64,000 nucleotides of DNA from Picochlorum sp. 'celeri' (Eukaryota > Chlorophyta > Trebouxiophyceae), in contig JAACMV010000017.1 in NCBI GenBank assembly GCA_010909725.1, positions 124,001 to 188,000 on the forward strand, given 5' to 3'. The notes beneath the pieces were generated by a model, which did no database searches, was not told the DNA's origin, and was given only the letters and a program-made list of their open reading frames with translations. Within the stretch, counting starts at the first letter, position 1, and each line of letters opens with the position of its first letter. This document shows positions 1-9,477 of this stretch, piece by piece. Made by a program: the position numbers and the translations under genes.

Positions 1-2
1 TT

Positions 3-320
3 TCACTTGGTAAATCAGAAATGGATGCGATCAGAGACTCTGTCGAATCTTCCTACGGATCGTTTTCAGCCGAAACAAAATCTTCAAAGGCGGAAAACTC
101 GGTATACTCTGTTTTGAAGGAACCTTTGCCAGTGGAAGAGATTGAGGACATGTTCAAAAAATCTGGCCATGTAGAAAATGTGGAACTTTTTGGCTCAAAG
201 CTGGCAAAGATTCAATTCTCTGATGAACATGCTGCAAAGCATGCCATGAGAATGGCAGATGACCTTGCTGCAGTCGTCTCCATCTCCCATCTCTTGCCAG
301 AAAAGACAGCATATGAATGA
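3..320 (+). CDS. C-terminal fragment of a protein with an RRM-like fold (partial, 5' end outside window)
   Basis: The frame is open from base 3 to a TGA at 318-320, so the gene enters from the left and only its last 105 residues are visible. A Met codon lies at 21, but the open frame before it argues that it is internal. Residues VYSVLKEPLPVEEIEDMF followed by a second strand ending in AKIQFSDEHAAKHAM look like the beta-alpha-beta arrangement of an RNA-recognition motif, with a hydrophobic first strand and a valine/alanine-rich last strand. I do not recognise the family. A TGTAA pentamer at 653-657 could end its transcript, which would make 321-660 its 3' UTR. The coding call is fairly secure; the RRM call is inference from pattern. 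Confidence 0.55.
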   Translation, partial: SLGKSEMDAIRDSVESSYGSFSAETKSSKAENSVYSVLKEPLPVEEIEDMFKKSGHVENVELFGSKLAKIQFSDEHAAKHAMRMADDLAAVVSISHLLPEKTAYE

Positions 321-1110
321 ACTGCGGATGTTCAATGAATATAGAATATAGAATAGACTGGGGACACTCAAAAAGCTGCAATGCTTCATTTTGGGACCTT
401 GTATTGTATTGCTGGGTAAGCAATATCCAATTTTGGGCAAGGAGCCTGGAAGGTGTACCTAGTGCAAGAGCAGAATGATGACTCAATGAAAATGACATTT
501 GAATAAAGAAAGAGAGTATATATATGTATGTACGTATCCTCACAGGATACACCATCAGGACATGGCCTCAGATTCATCACAAGTCTCCACTGAGCAAGTG
601 GCAGCGATGTTTCAAGGGGGCCATGCTCTTCCCATATGATTATATTTGATGATGTAACATCTCAATCAAGTTCTTTCTGCTCAGAGAAACGCATCAATGC
701 TTGTGTGGTTGTTCGTCACATACCACGCATGAGTTTGGCTGCATTATTGCCGTGTTGTTGAACTCATGGAATGCATTCTTACGCTGCGAGCCCAGATGAG
801 ACATGCCTCTCCCTATGTCAACCCTCACCAGGACGAGATGATCAGGCACATGTCACGAGATTCCTCTCAAGAACCTCAGCATCCTAGATGGATCAAAGCA
901 AGCCCAGAGACAAGGACTACTGGGAGTGCCATCAAGCATGCATCGATCCCGCAGTCGGTCAACGAGGCCACTGGATAGGACTACCTCGTCATTCGGCGCT
1001 AGGACAAAATGCGGCGACTACCTACCATGAAATGGCACAATGCGGCATTCTAGTACCGCATCGTCGACCATCTCCACGCACATTTTTATTGAGAAATAAA
1101 TTAAAGTACA
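321..1110. other. Intergenic region, no convincing gene
   Basis: This 790-bp stretch separates the first fragment from plastid uS17. The left half is probably 3' UTR up to a TGTAA at 653-657. The right half contains only overlapping short open frames (for example 766-978 and one beginning at 888) without recognisable domains. A T-rich tract followed by an A-rich stretch lies immediately before the uS17 start (about 1082-1110). No tRNA-like or other RNA structure was recognised. Confidence 0.4.
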
Positions 1111-1449
1111 ATGAACCTCCAAACAAGCTCTTTCCGTGGAACGCAGATGGCAACTCGTGTGGGTGTTGCACAACCACGCGCAGCACAGTCCTTGGTTGTC
1201 CGCGCTGCACAGGTATTGCAGGGTAAAGTTGTATCAGTTAACCAGAATAAAACAACTATAGTTGCTGTTGAGAATATCACCGTGCATCCATTGTACAGCA
1301 AGCGTGTGAAGCGCACCACAAGGTACACGGCCCATGACGAGCGTGGAGAGTGTCAGATTGGAGATGTCGTGAAATTGGTTCCTTGCCGTCCATTATCAAA
1401 GAAGAAGAGATTCACAGTGGAGGATATTGTGATGAAGGGCAACAATTGA
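1111..1449 (+). CDS. RPS17: 30S ribosomal protein S17, plastid (bS17c/uS17c)
   Basis: This is a primary 16S rRNA-binding protein of the plastid small subunit. The 112-residue product starts with about 33 residues that are Ser/Arg/Gln-rich, poor in acidic residues and end near SLVVRAAQ, typical of a plastid transit peptide. The mature part has the S17 OB fold: LQGKVVSVNQNKTTIVAVE, then HPLYSKRVKRTTRYTAHDE and GDVVKLVPCRPLSKKKRF. Mature length of about 80 residues matches bacterial S17. It is intronless and convergent with the SAC phosphatase gene (87 bp between stops). A TGTAA lies 59 nt after the stop. Nuclear location of this gene is a green-lineage trait, since red-derived plastids usually keep rps17. 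The ATG at 1111 gives a complete leader; the next ATG (1147) would also leave a shorter leader. Confidence 0.95.
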   Translation: MNLQTSSFRGTQMATRVGVAQPRAAQSLVVRAAQVLQGKVVSVNQNKTTIVAVENITVHPLYSKRVKRTTRYTAHDERGECQIGDVVKLVPCRPLSKKKRFTVEDIVMKGNN

Positions 1450-1507
1450 TGCATTCCCTTTGGCGGTAGTAGTTTCATTCTTGTATAGTGTCACAGACTT
1501 TTAGCAA

Positions 1508-1512
1508 TGTAA
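1508..1512 (+). terminator. TGTAA poly(A) signal of plastid uS17
   Basis: TGTAA occurs 59 nt after the stop codon of the S17 gene. This pentamer is the characteristic poly(A) signal of green algae. The assignment rests on position only. Confidence 0.5.
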
Positions 1513-1536
1513 AACAATTCCAATGACAACATCATT

Positions 1537-3469
1537 TTACCTAGATTCCCAAGGAATGCTCAGATCTGGTCGCAGCATCGGGGAGTCCACCAAGTATTTG
1601 CCATATTTCTTCACATTGTGGACAATGGCTATTGCCAAGAAGAGAAGCAGCCAGACTTTTTGGATGGCTTCCAGCGTGAACACGTGTTGTGTTGAACCCA
1701 AGAGAACAAAATTCTTGTGCGCCAGAACCACTAGGATGGTGGCGAGGATGAGGGGAATTGCTGGGGAGATCCTGATGGAAGAAGCTGCTCTGGCACCTGC
1801 ATCAGAAGGATACTCTTTCATGTCTGTGTTTTTGCACAACATTGCCGTGTCAGATATACACATACCATCTTTATCTGGTTTGAATGTTCCTGTTACCAGA
1901 TCTAATGCATCTTGCTTCCCTCCGTCCTTGAAGTTGTTAAGGAAGTACCTTGTCATACTCTTGACACCGTCATCAAGCAGTCCTGCGAGATCTCTCTTTC
2001 CTGTTCTTGTGAATGCAGATTTCATCGCACCAGTACCTGCATACTGCCTTGAAATCTCGTCTCCATGGTCTGCCCAAATGACACGGAAGATTTTCTCCAG
2101 CTCTGGATAGGCTGTGCTGAATCCCTCCCCTTCTGCAAGGAGACCTTTTGCATGAAGGACCCCCTCCAAGGATTTACGAGCCAGCATACCCTGTACAACA
2201 TTCGTTCTATCCAACGTATCAATACAATTCGTTCGAAATACACCAGTCTGCCTGGACGTTGGCGCCTGTCCGTTCACTGTCAAACACCCAAAGTCTTTGT
2301 GCATGCCAGAAATTTGATCCCACAATTTTGACAGATTCTGGTACTTGGTAGATCCGCACTCTTTATGGAAATCAAATGGAACAAACTTGAAATTTGAGAT
2401 TTCTCTGCTCACAGCTTCTGCTGCGGATGCATACGCATCACTCAGACGTCCCTCTCTGCCAGTCAGGTTGGCCAGGTTAATTGCAGTTACTGCTCCATAA
2501 TTCTTCGACAGAGACGAGACATGGCTCTTTAGGACAGCTTCACTCCTTCCAGATGGCCCAATAGATATTGGTATTTTATATTTTAGGTTGGGAGTCTGGC
2601 TCCACATGACTGGGATTGAACCTCGCACCTGGACAAACGATGTAATGGAACCATCATGGAATTCCACAATTTGCTCACTTTCTACAAAATTTGCAACATT
2701 AGCATCAGTGTCCGCCCCTCGTCTCCACTGGCGCGTTCCAGGGCGTTTGGCGGATCTTCTCGCGATGATGGTAAGCGTGGATGACATGTCAGCCCCATTC
2801 CTCTTGAATCGTATGCCTTTGATCTGTGAGATAAATCCCTTCATGATTGTTGGCACAAACTTTTCTGCGCCCGCCTCTGCATCATGTATGAGCACACCCT
2901 CATGTAAATGATAATTACTTGTCAATCAAACCAAAGTACACAAAGAACGCACCAATCAAAGGAAGCGCAAGGACCCTATTCCATGTCAACCAAGGATCAG
3001 CCCTCTGCCATGCAGATGCCGAATCGCCTGCATCCAAGTGCTTCTGAGAACACAACGTAATATCGCCACCAGCAGATAAAAACATGCCGCCACCATACTT
3101 TGATGGATCGACAGCATCCTGCATCGTTCGAATAAGGCTCCTGTCATCTGATGATGCACTTGAACCAGACAACACTCGAGTCTTTGCTACCAAAAACACA
3201 GGAAATCCCCTCAAAATCCCCACTTCTCTTGCATCCGTTACAACAATTAACGAACTTGATTGTTTCATGCGGGAAAATCCCAGAACACCAAAAACATCAG
3301 TGTACGAGTGCGTAATATCCTCCTTGTCAACCAGCTGCAGTGTGCCAGAAGACAAGTCGCACGTAAGGGATTGACCCAAACTCTTCCCCTTCCACCATGG
3401 TTGTAAAACTACAATATCACCCAATCTTTGCATACGCAAAACTGGATAAAAATCAATCTCCCCGATCAT
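1537..3469 (-). CDS. SAC1-type phosphoinositide phosphatase, ER membrane
   Basis: It hydrolyses phosphates from phosphoinositides, mainly PtdIns4P in SAC1 homologues, at ER/Golgi membranes. Reconstructed as two exons, 3469-2953 and 2876-1537, giving 618 residues. The intron (2877-2952, 76 nt) starts GTGCGT, ends GATGCAG and joins in phase 1 to give WNRVLALPLI followed by EAGAEKFVPTIMKGFI, which matches the SAC family in length and sequence. The catalytic CX5R(T/S) motif is present as RTNCIDTLDRTN. Two hydrophobic segments near the C terminus (around ISPAIPLILATILVVLA and VWLLLFLAIAIV) give the SAC1 hairpin anchor. The N-terminal SAC domain is near complete from the ATG at 3469, which supports that start even though it overlaps the stop of the upstream small ORF by four bases (ATGA). 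An alternative splice joining GGT at 2898 is possible but fits the family less well. Confidence 0.85.
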
Positions 3470-3723
3470 CGTGAACCCGAATCTTGCTTCCTTTCTTCTA
3501 GGGAATCCGACTTCTTTTCACCCTTCCAAATGCTGGCTGTCGTATTGGATCGCGTCTCTTGATCCAAAAGTCTCACTTGTTTTTCAATTTCCGATTCCGT
3601 TTGGCCCAGGATGGAATCAGTCTGTTTATTCTGTCGCAGAGAATACCAGCAAATCGAAGCAACGCCAATTCCTGCACCAAGTTGAGTCAGGATTTGTCCT
3701 ATACTTGTTTTCGCGTGAGCCAT
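3466..3723 (-). CDS. Small single-pass membrane protein upstream of the SAC phosphatase; function unknown
   Basis: An 85-residue ORF begins MAHAKTSIGQILTQLGAGIG and has one short hydrophobic stretch (about residues 8-27), followed by a charged, Glu/Lys/Gln-rich tail that probably forms a helix (SEIEKQVRLLDQETRSN). The frame is open further upstream, but the first 63 extra residues look like untranslated leader, so I prefer the Met at 3723. Its TGA overlaps the ATG of the SAC phosphatase in the sequence ATGA. Nothing that looks like a separate promoter or a poly(A) signal lies between the two, so both may be read from one mRNA. Size and layout resemble small mitochondrial assembly proteins, but I see no diagnostic motif and name no family. 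Confidence 0.55.
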   Translation of the reverse strand: MAHAKTSIGQILTQLGAGIGVASICWYSLRQNKQTDSILGQTESEIEKQVRLLDQETRSNTTASIWKGEKKSDSLEERKQDSGSR

Positions 3724-3956
3724 GTACCTATTACTGACAAATAATTCGCCAGGCAGTCGGTCAGGAGGCTCCATTTGGTCTCTGTAAAGCATCTTCTCTC
3801 CATGACAAACGAGCCCCATCAAAGCAAATCGTTGAAAGGCATATATGTTTCTATATAGAAATACACATCCATTGCCTTTTGATTTGTAAAGGACCCTGAT
3901 TTCTGTCATCAATCACCGGAGAAAAGATTTCAGATTTCAGTCTTTTGTATATTGCG

Positions 3957-4556
3957 ATGCCGCTGTCTCCTGTAGACACCTGGTCGATTCAAGACGTTCA
4001 GGTCTACCTCGATGAGTTAGGATTGGGTAATCTGAAAGCCATCTTTCTAAAGAATGGCGGTGGGTTATTTGCCTTGGTTATGTATTTCTCCACATTAAAT
4101 TGATTGGGATTTTCGATATGTCACAATACTCGTGCAGTTGATGGAAAAGATTTGTCGTCTTTCACTAAGTCAGACTTGACTCAGGAGTTGGGTGCAACAG
4201 AGTTGCAGGCTCGCAAGATTTTGAATGACATTGAATCTCGCAGAAATACACCAGCTACTCAGAGTGCCATGGGATATCCAGCTCAAAGTACAGCACCAGT
4301 GCAGCAGCAGAATGTACCAGTGGTTACAACTCACATGGTGACACCAGCACCAGTTGTTGCCACACAGGGACCTTATCAGTATCATTATTACCAGAGGGAG
4401 CGATATGTGGGTGGAATCACATGGGTGATTGCCATTTTATTCTGCTTTCCGTGTATATTTTGTTGTCCTGTCGATGAACGGCAGCCTGTGGCACAGATGA
4501 CTGTTGTCACAACCCAGCCAACACATCCTCCGCAAGGACAGCATGTGACGCGGTGA
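3957..4556 (+). CDS. SAM-domain protein with C-terminal hydrophobic segment
   Basis: Two exons (3957-4059 and 4138-4556) are separated by a 78-nt intron, GTGGGT...GTGCAG, phase 1, giving 173 residues. Residues 1 to about 68 form a sterile alpha motif: DTWSIQDVQVYLDELGLG, then NGVDGKDLSSFTKSDLTQELG and ATELQARKILNDIE. The splice is well supported because the domain only becomes continuous after intron removal. A Pro/Gln/Val-rich, low-complexity linker follows, then a tyrosine-rich patch (YQYHYYQRERY), a hydrophobic Cys-rich segment (GGITWVIAILFCFPCIFCCP) that could be a membrane anchor or palmitoylated hairpin, and a short Pro/Thr-rich tail. SAM domains mediate protein-protein association; a membrane-tethered oligomerising adaptor is inferred. 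It is divergent from the small-protein/SAC pair (about 230 bp shared upstream) and convergent with PurL. Confidence 0.75.
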
Positions 4557-4638
4557 TCCCAGCATGTGAATGGATGAGTTTTTTTTTTTGAAGCAATAAA
4601 AATAATGGGCGTGATACATACAATCCAGTCGACCTAAA

Positions 4639-4643
4639 TTACA
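4639..4643 (-). terminator. TGTAA poly(A) signal of PurL
   Basis: On the minus strand TGTAA lies 54 nt beyond the PurL stop codon, inside the short convergent interval shared with the SAM-domain gene. Confidence 0.5.
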
Positions 4644-4697
4644 AATTTATCATCTTTTGATCTTGCATGTAAGGAATGGAACTCTGTCATTATGGAC

Positions 4698-7600
4698 TCA
4701 GTGTTTCTCACACCATACTCTTGCGTTTTGGAACATCTTCAGCCAAGGGCCGGGCTGTTTTGCATCGAGTCCGAGGTCGCTTGGATACCAAGGATTCTGC
4801 CACATCAAGAATGCTCTTTCTGGATGAGGCATCATGGCCAAGTGACGACCATCTTTCGAGCAAAGTGCAGCAACGCCATCGGGAGATCCGTTGGGATTGA
4901 ATGGATACGTTTCTGTTGGGTTTCCAGCTGGATCGCAGTAGCGTATTGGTGCAAGGTTGCCCTCATCGACGCTTGCTCTCACTGATGCATCAGGGAAGAT
5001 GACTTTTCCTTCACCATGAGCACACCAGACACCAAGGGTTGTACCTTCCATGCCTTCCAACATGACTGCTGGGGATTTTTGAATTTGGACACTGCTCCAT
5101 CGACTCTCGAATCTACCTGATGAGTTGTGAATGAACCTTGGCTGCTCAGCATCATCCAAGACACCATTTGTGGCTGGAACCCATCCTAATAGGGCCATTA
5201 ATTGGCATCCATTGCATATTCCAAGAGAGAATGTATCTGGTCTCGAGTAGAAAGCATCAAACTGAGCTCTAAGGGACTCGTTAAATCGAATAGTTCCTGC
5301 CCATCCCTTTGCAGAGTCCATGACATCAGCATATGAAAATCCTCCAACAAATACGACTCCTTGGAAGTTCTCCAGAGAAGCTCTTCCTTGCAATAAGTCT
5401 TGCATAGTGACATCCCAAGGCTCCATACCAGCGTGTGAGATTGCGGCTGCCATTTCTCTGTCACCATTGCTTCCCTCTTCCCTCAAAATAGCAACTTGTG
5501 GCTTGTTCTTCTTCTCTAATATTGCCTTGTCTGTCCACTGTGGTACAAATGGAACTTTCCATACAGGTGCTTCCCTCGTCATCTGAACCGACTCTTCTGA
5601 TGCAACACACTCTGAGGCACACTGCAGTTTTTCCAATTTGAAGGCTGTGCTCTCCCAAACAGCACGGGATGTTGCCAAATCTTCACTCACAACCTGTTCT
5701 CCATCAACTGTAATTGATACGTGTTTATTACTTGTGGTCGATCCAATTGCAATTGCAGGTACACCTGCAGAAGCGTAGGAGCTGATGATGTTATCTGCAT
5801 CGTTCTTGCTCACTTCTAGTACCAATCCAAGTTCCTCTGCAAAAAGGGTGGCAAATTTACCCATAGCATCCTTGGTAGGTGACTCTAAAGTAAGATTTAT
5901 TCCTCTGTTTCCTGAGTAAGCCATCTCCAAAGCAGCAACTGCCAATCCTCCGTCAGATATGTCATGACCTGTGAGGAGCTTGCCTTCTTTCAAGAGCGCC
6001 TGAGTGACCTTGTATGCACTAGCCAGAGTGGATATCTTGACATCAGGAGAAGAATCTCCAACTTGAGAAAATACCTGAGCCAAAGCAGAACCTCCGAGTC
6101 GTCTGTGGCCTTCGGCAATGTCAACATGAATCAAGACGGAATCGTCGCTCTTCAGGTCTGGTGTCACAACCTGAGTGATGTCAGGGCAGGTCACATATGC
6201 AGAGACCACCAAATTTCCTGGTGCCATCACAGTCTCACCTGCAGCTGATGCCGCCATTGAGAGAGAATCTTTTCCTCCATCTACGGCGATACCCATCTCA
6301 ACCATTGCATCTCGAAGTGCTGTTGCGGCATCATACATGATAGCTCCTTCAGAAGCCATTTTTGCAGCATACATCCAATTCACAGACGCTTTGATATCCT
6401 CCAGTGATGTTGATGCAGCCCATACAATATTTGTAACAGCTTCTCCCAAAGCCATCCGAGACATTGCACTTGGGTTAATGAAACCCTTGAGAGGTTGCTC
6501 ACCAATAGAGGTAGCAGCTCCAGTGTACCCAGTGTGGCTCTGAGCCATTACGGCAACATCAGAAACAGGGAGCTGTAATGGCCCACAGCACTGCTGCTGT
6601 GCGACAAGACCTGTGACTGATCTATCAACTTTGGTTGTCAAAAAGCGCTTGGAGCAGACTGATGGGAGTTTCAGCACTCTCTCCAGTGCTGAACTGATCG
6701 TTGTTCCATCTGGAATTGTGAGAGGAACGAGAGGTTCGTCCCGCCTTGAAAATTTGTACGTCTTGTTTGGCATATCTCCAAGAACCTTCTCCAGGTCCAA
6801 ATCTACTGGATTCTGTGTGCCTTCTGGGGCTTCCTTGTCAACAAGGACAACCTTTCCACTTCCATCGATTGACCCAATAATTTGGATGTTGCACCGCTCT
6901 CGAGTGCAAATACTCTCAAGCAGCTCCCTCTTGTCTGGCTTAATGAGCAAACAATCATTCTCTTGATATTCTGCACCCCAGATCTCAAGCACACTCATGG
7001 TCTTGTCTCCTAGCTTGATTGCCCGGACATCGATCTCGGCTCCAAGAGGATAAATTATTTCCTTCACCACATTGCAATTTCCACCAGCACCTTGGTCATG
7101 AATCTGTTCAATTGGGTTATTTTCTCCTAGCTCAACACAAGCGCGCACAACTCTCCACAATTTTTGGGCTACTTCGGCATCACCTCTTTGAACAGCATTA
7201 AAATCGAGATCAGCTGACAGGGATCCTGATGGAACAGATGATGCAGCTCCACCACCCATACCAATGCGATATGCGGGGCCACCAATCTTCACAATCAACA
7301 TTCCAAGCTCTGGATCGTTCTTTTCCAGGTGGTGGTGATCAATTTGCCCGAGTCCAGCACTGAACATGATTGGCTTGATCCACTCTCGCCTCTCACCATT
7401 TGGAAGACGTTGCCCAAACGTTCTCGTGTATCCAGCAATCATTGGCTCTCCGAATTTATTACCGTAGTCTGATGCACCATTAGATGCATCAATAAGTATT
7501 TGCAATGGAGAAGCCAACGTCGATGGGTACTCAAAGCTCTGATCCTCCCACTCCATCTGATATCCATCAATGTTGAGATTTCCCACACAATATCCAGATG

Positions 7601-8795
7601 TTGATGCTCCCATGATTGATCCAATTCCAGTTGCATGTGTATCACGGATACGTCCACCAGCACCAGTTTCAGCTCCAGGATATGGAGCTACAGCACAAGG
7701 GAAGTTGTGTGTCTCAGCAGTCAACAAGATGTCCCAATCTCTCTTTGCTCGCGCCAACGGAGATGGCTGCCCAGGAACCGAAGGCAGCAATGGCTCCACT
7801 GGTCCACCTCGGATGGCAGATGAATTATCTTTGAAACCTATGACAGAGTTACGACGGTTCTTATTCCACGTGTCCTTCACAATACCAAACAAATCCTCAG
7901 GCATCTTCTCATCGTCAATGTAAATATCAGCCTTGAAAAACCAATGGCGAGAATGTTCTGAATTACTCTGTGCAATATCGAAAAGTTCAACGTTTGTTGG
8001 ATCTCTCTTTAACTCGTCCCTGAACATTTGTGTATAGTAGTCCAAATCCCATTCATCAAAAGCAAAACCCATTTCATCATTGACTTTCTCCAACGCAGCC
8101 CTGCCTTCCTTCATCAAAGGTATGGTCTCCACAGCAGCTGGTACGGTGTCAGTCGCAAAACTCTTCAAAGGCTCCAAGTACCTCTGCTCTGTCATTCGAT
8201 CATGCACAAGTGCTGCAAATGCTTCACAATCAGCCTCTGACAGTGGAGACGATGAGCGAACAAGATACCTCCTAGACAACTCAATTCTTTCAATCGAATC
8301 AAGTCCACATGACTGACAAATAGAAATAGCATTCGCAGCCCAAGCTGTACTAAAACTCATCCGGGGACCAACCTCAATCACCACTTCTGTTGAGTCAGAT
8401 GCACCCAACACTGTCTCAGATGTGAGATTTTCTGGCTCAAAGGTCTCCTTCAACAACCATCCAAGAGTCTTTGCTGAATCTGACGTCAAACCATTATCAT
8501 CGATCGATATATTAAAGCAGAGCTCTCCCACGACATCAACGATCGCAGGATTCACCTTGTTCTTTGCATTCTCTACCAGAGTTGTTCGCTGAGACTCTGA
8601 CAGCCCAGGAGTCCTAAATACCTGCACAACACCCCCAGACACACGTGCCATCTTCTCTTCAGGAGATGCTCGTGCCATGCTCTGGACAATCATCCTACGA
8701 TGCAATCCAGCACCGACTCTCCCAGCAGGTCGTACGCCCCCAGCAGAAGAACACAGCCGAGCCTCTTCTTGCGGAGCGATAGGACGACCCGACAT
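4698..8795 (-). CDS. PURL: Phosphoribosylformylglycinamidine synthase (FGAM synthase, large single-chain form)
   Basis: It catalyses the ATP- and glutamine-dependent conversion of FGAR to FGAM, the fourth step of purine synthesis. The intronless 1365-residue product has the full single-chain architecture: N-terminal PurS-like region (about 60-230), linker, two AIRS-type halves (ETHNFPCAVAPYPGAETGAG near 350; DGGKDSLSMAA and TGHDISDGGLAVAALEMA further on), and a C-terminal class I glutaminase domain. The glutaminase nucleophile is the first Cys of GICNGCQ, with the His/Glu pair in MMPHPERAF. The first 40 or so residues are Ala/Arg/Gly-rich beyond the conserved core and could be an organelle targeting leader, as for plant purine enzymes; this is inference. 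Length and domain order agree with eukaryotic and gamma-proteobacterial PurL. Confidence 0.96.
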   Translation of the reverse strand: MSGRPIAPQEEARLCSSAGGVRPAGRVGAGLHRRMIVQSMARASPEEKMARVSGGVVQVFRTPGLSESQRTTLVENAKNKVNPAIVDVVGELCFNISIDDNGLTSDSAKTLGWLLKETFEPENLTSETVLGASDSTEVVIEVGPRMSFSTAWAANAISICQSCGLDSIERIELSRRYLVRSSSPLSEADCEAFAALVHDRMTEQRYLEPLKSFATDTVPAAVETIPLMKEGRAALEKVNDEMGFAFDEWDLDYYTQMFRDELKRDPTNVELFDIAQSNSEHSRHWFFKADIYIDDEKMPEDLFGIVKDTWNKNRRNSVIGFKDNSSAIRGGPVEPLLPSVPGQPSPLARAKRDWDILLTAETHNFPCAVAPYPGAETGAGGRIRDTHATGIGSIMGASTSGYCVGNLNIDGYQMEWEDQSFEYPSTLASPLQILIDASNGASDYGNKFGEPMIAGYTRTFGQRLPNGERREWIKPIMFSAGLGQIDHHHLEKNDPELGMLIVKIGGPAYRIGMGGGAASSVPSGSLSADLDFNAVQRGDAEVAQKLWRVVRACVELGENNPIEQIHDQGAGGNCNVVKEIIYPLGAEIDVRAIKLGDKTMSVLEIWGAEYQENDCLLIKPDKRELLESICTRERCNIQIIGSIDGSGKVVLVDKEAPEGTQNPVDLDLEKVLGDMPNKTYKFSRRDEPLVPLTIPDGTTISSALERVLKLPSVCSKRFLTTKVDRSVTGLVAQQQCCGPLQLPVSDVAVMAQSHTGYTGAATSIGEQPLKGFINPSAMSRMALGEAVTNIVWAASTSLEDIKASVNWMYAAKMASEGAIMYDAATALRDAMVEMGIAVDGGKDSLSMAASAAGETVMAPGNLVVSAYVTCPDITQVVTPDLKSDDSVLIHVDIAEGHRRLGGSALAQVFSQVGDSSPDVKISTLASAYKVTQALLKEGKLLTGHDISDGGLAVAALEMAYSGNRGINLTLESPTKDAMGKFATLFAEELGLVLEVSKNDADNIISSYASAGVPAIAIGSTTSNKHVSITVDGEQVVSEDLATSRAVWESTAFKLEKLQCASECVASEESVQMTREAPVWKVPFVPQWTDKAILEKKNKPQVAILREEGSNGDREMAAAISHAGMEPWDVTMQDLLQGRASLENFQGVVFVGGFSYADVMDSAKGWAGTIRFNESLRAQFDAFYSRPDTFSLGICNGCQLMALLGWVPATNGVLDDAEQPRFIHNSSGRFESRWSSVQIQKSPAVMLEGMEGTTLGVWCAHGEGKVIFPDASVRASVDEGNLAPIRYCDPAGNPTETYPFNPNGSPDGVAALCSKDGRHLAMMPHPERAFLMWQNPWYPSDLGLDAKQPGPWLKMFQNARVWCEKH

Positions 8796-9219
8796 CTCAG
8801 ATGCCCCTTGAAAATACTTTAAACCATATTTCCTGCGCCATCGTCACAATATATGCGTGATGAGACATATTCTCACGAGTCGCAGAAATGAGAGTTCAAA
8901 CTGAGATAGGCCACCATCGGGCAACCTACTCCGAATTCAGATATAAAATTATGTATGGAAGATAAATCACGCACCTGCTTTGCATGCGAACCCCTCCACA
9001 GAGGATATTCCTCTGTGCATGACAGCACGAAGGATGCCGCTGCTGCATAATTCAATTTGTTCACTGTCTGTGTACAACAACGATATGGTATACCATTAAT
9101 TAGTTTAATATGACTCTCTTGAGTGCGACTAGTTGCCTTTCATCGTCAAATTCCCCCGAGATTGTCTGACATTCAGCATCTCATCTCATTTCTGTAGCAT
9201 TGGTCCAGTTCTTAAAAAG
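8796..9219. other. Divergent intergenic region between PurL and the small two-exon gene
   Basis: This 424-bp interval lies between two divergently oriented genes and presumably carries both promoters. It contains a perfect 12-bp palindrome ATGGTATACCAT at 9085-9096, followed by an AT-rich tract. No coding frame with recognisable content was seen on either strand. Confidence 0.4.
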
Positions 9220-9477
9220 ATGCCTCATCAGGATGACTCATTGAATCCCCCAACGACGCCTGATCCACCCACTGATGACCCATGGTTGTCGATTGAGCGC
9301 TCCAGGGTGATTAGGTCCGACAATCTGCTCGGTACCTGAATGACCTATATAACCTGTTGTGATTGTAGGACAGTGTTGGTGGATGAAACCTTTAATTCTG
9401 CATATTCGCCTGGGATAGCACAGAACTGGGTACATTTTATTGTAAATCAAGGTATATCAGAAGTAAGTGGAGGATGA
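9220..9477 (+). CDS. Small two-exon gene overlapping the start of the DUF3411 gene; function unknown
   Basis: Exon 1 (9220-9331) encodes an acidic, Pro-rich start (MPHQDDSLNPPTTPDPPTDD) and then PWLSIERSRVIRSDNLL. A 42-nt intron (9332-9373, GTACCT...GGACAG) joins in phase 1 to exon 2 (9374-9477), which continues LVDETFNSAYSPGIAQNWVH and ends IVNQGISEVSGG, total 71 residues. Both halves look like folded protein rather than leader. The TGA at 9475-9477 overlaps the ATG of the next gene at 9474 (ATGA). A consensus donor GAA|GTAAGT sits at 9463; if it is used with an acceptor near 9530, the protein would gain a different short tail and the downstream ATG would be spliced out. The family was not recognised. 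The gene model is plausible but unproven. Confidence 0.4.

Noticed and set aside
888..1226. Open frame beginning at 888 with a KPRDKDYWECHQACIDP stretch reminiscent of small Cys-paired mitochondrial proteins
   Set aside because: The frame runs antiphase through the plastid uS17 gene, no consensus splice site trims it, and no second CX9C-type pair is visible.
2945..2974. SAC phosphatase splice using GTCCTT at 2974 and acceptor before GGT at 2898
   Set aside because: It is phase-compatible, but the donor is poor. GTGCGT at 2952 with GATGCAG at 2877 has better motifs and restores family-like sequence at the same length.
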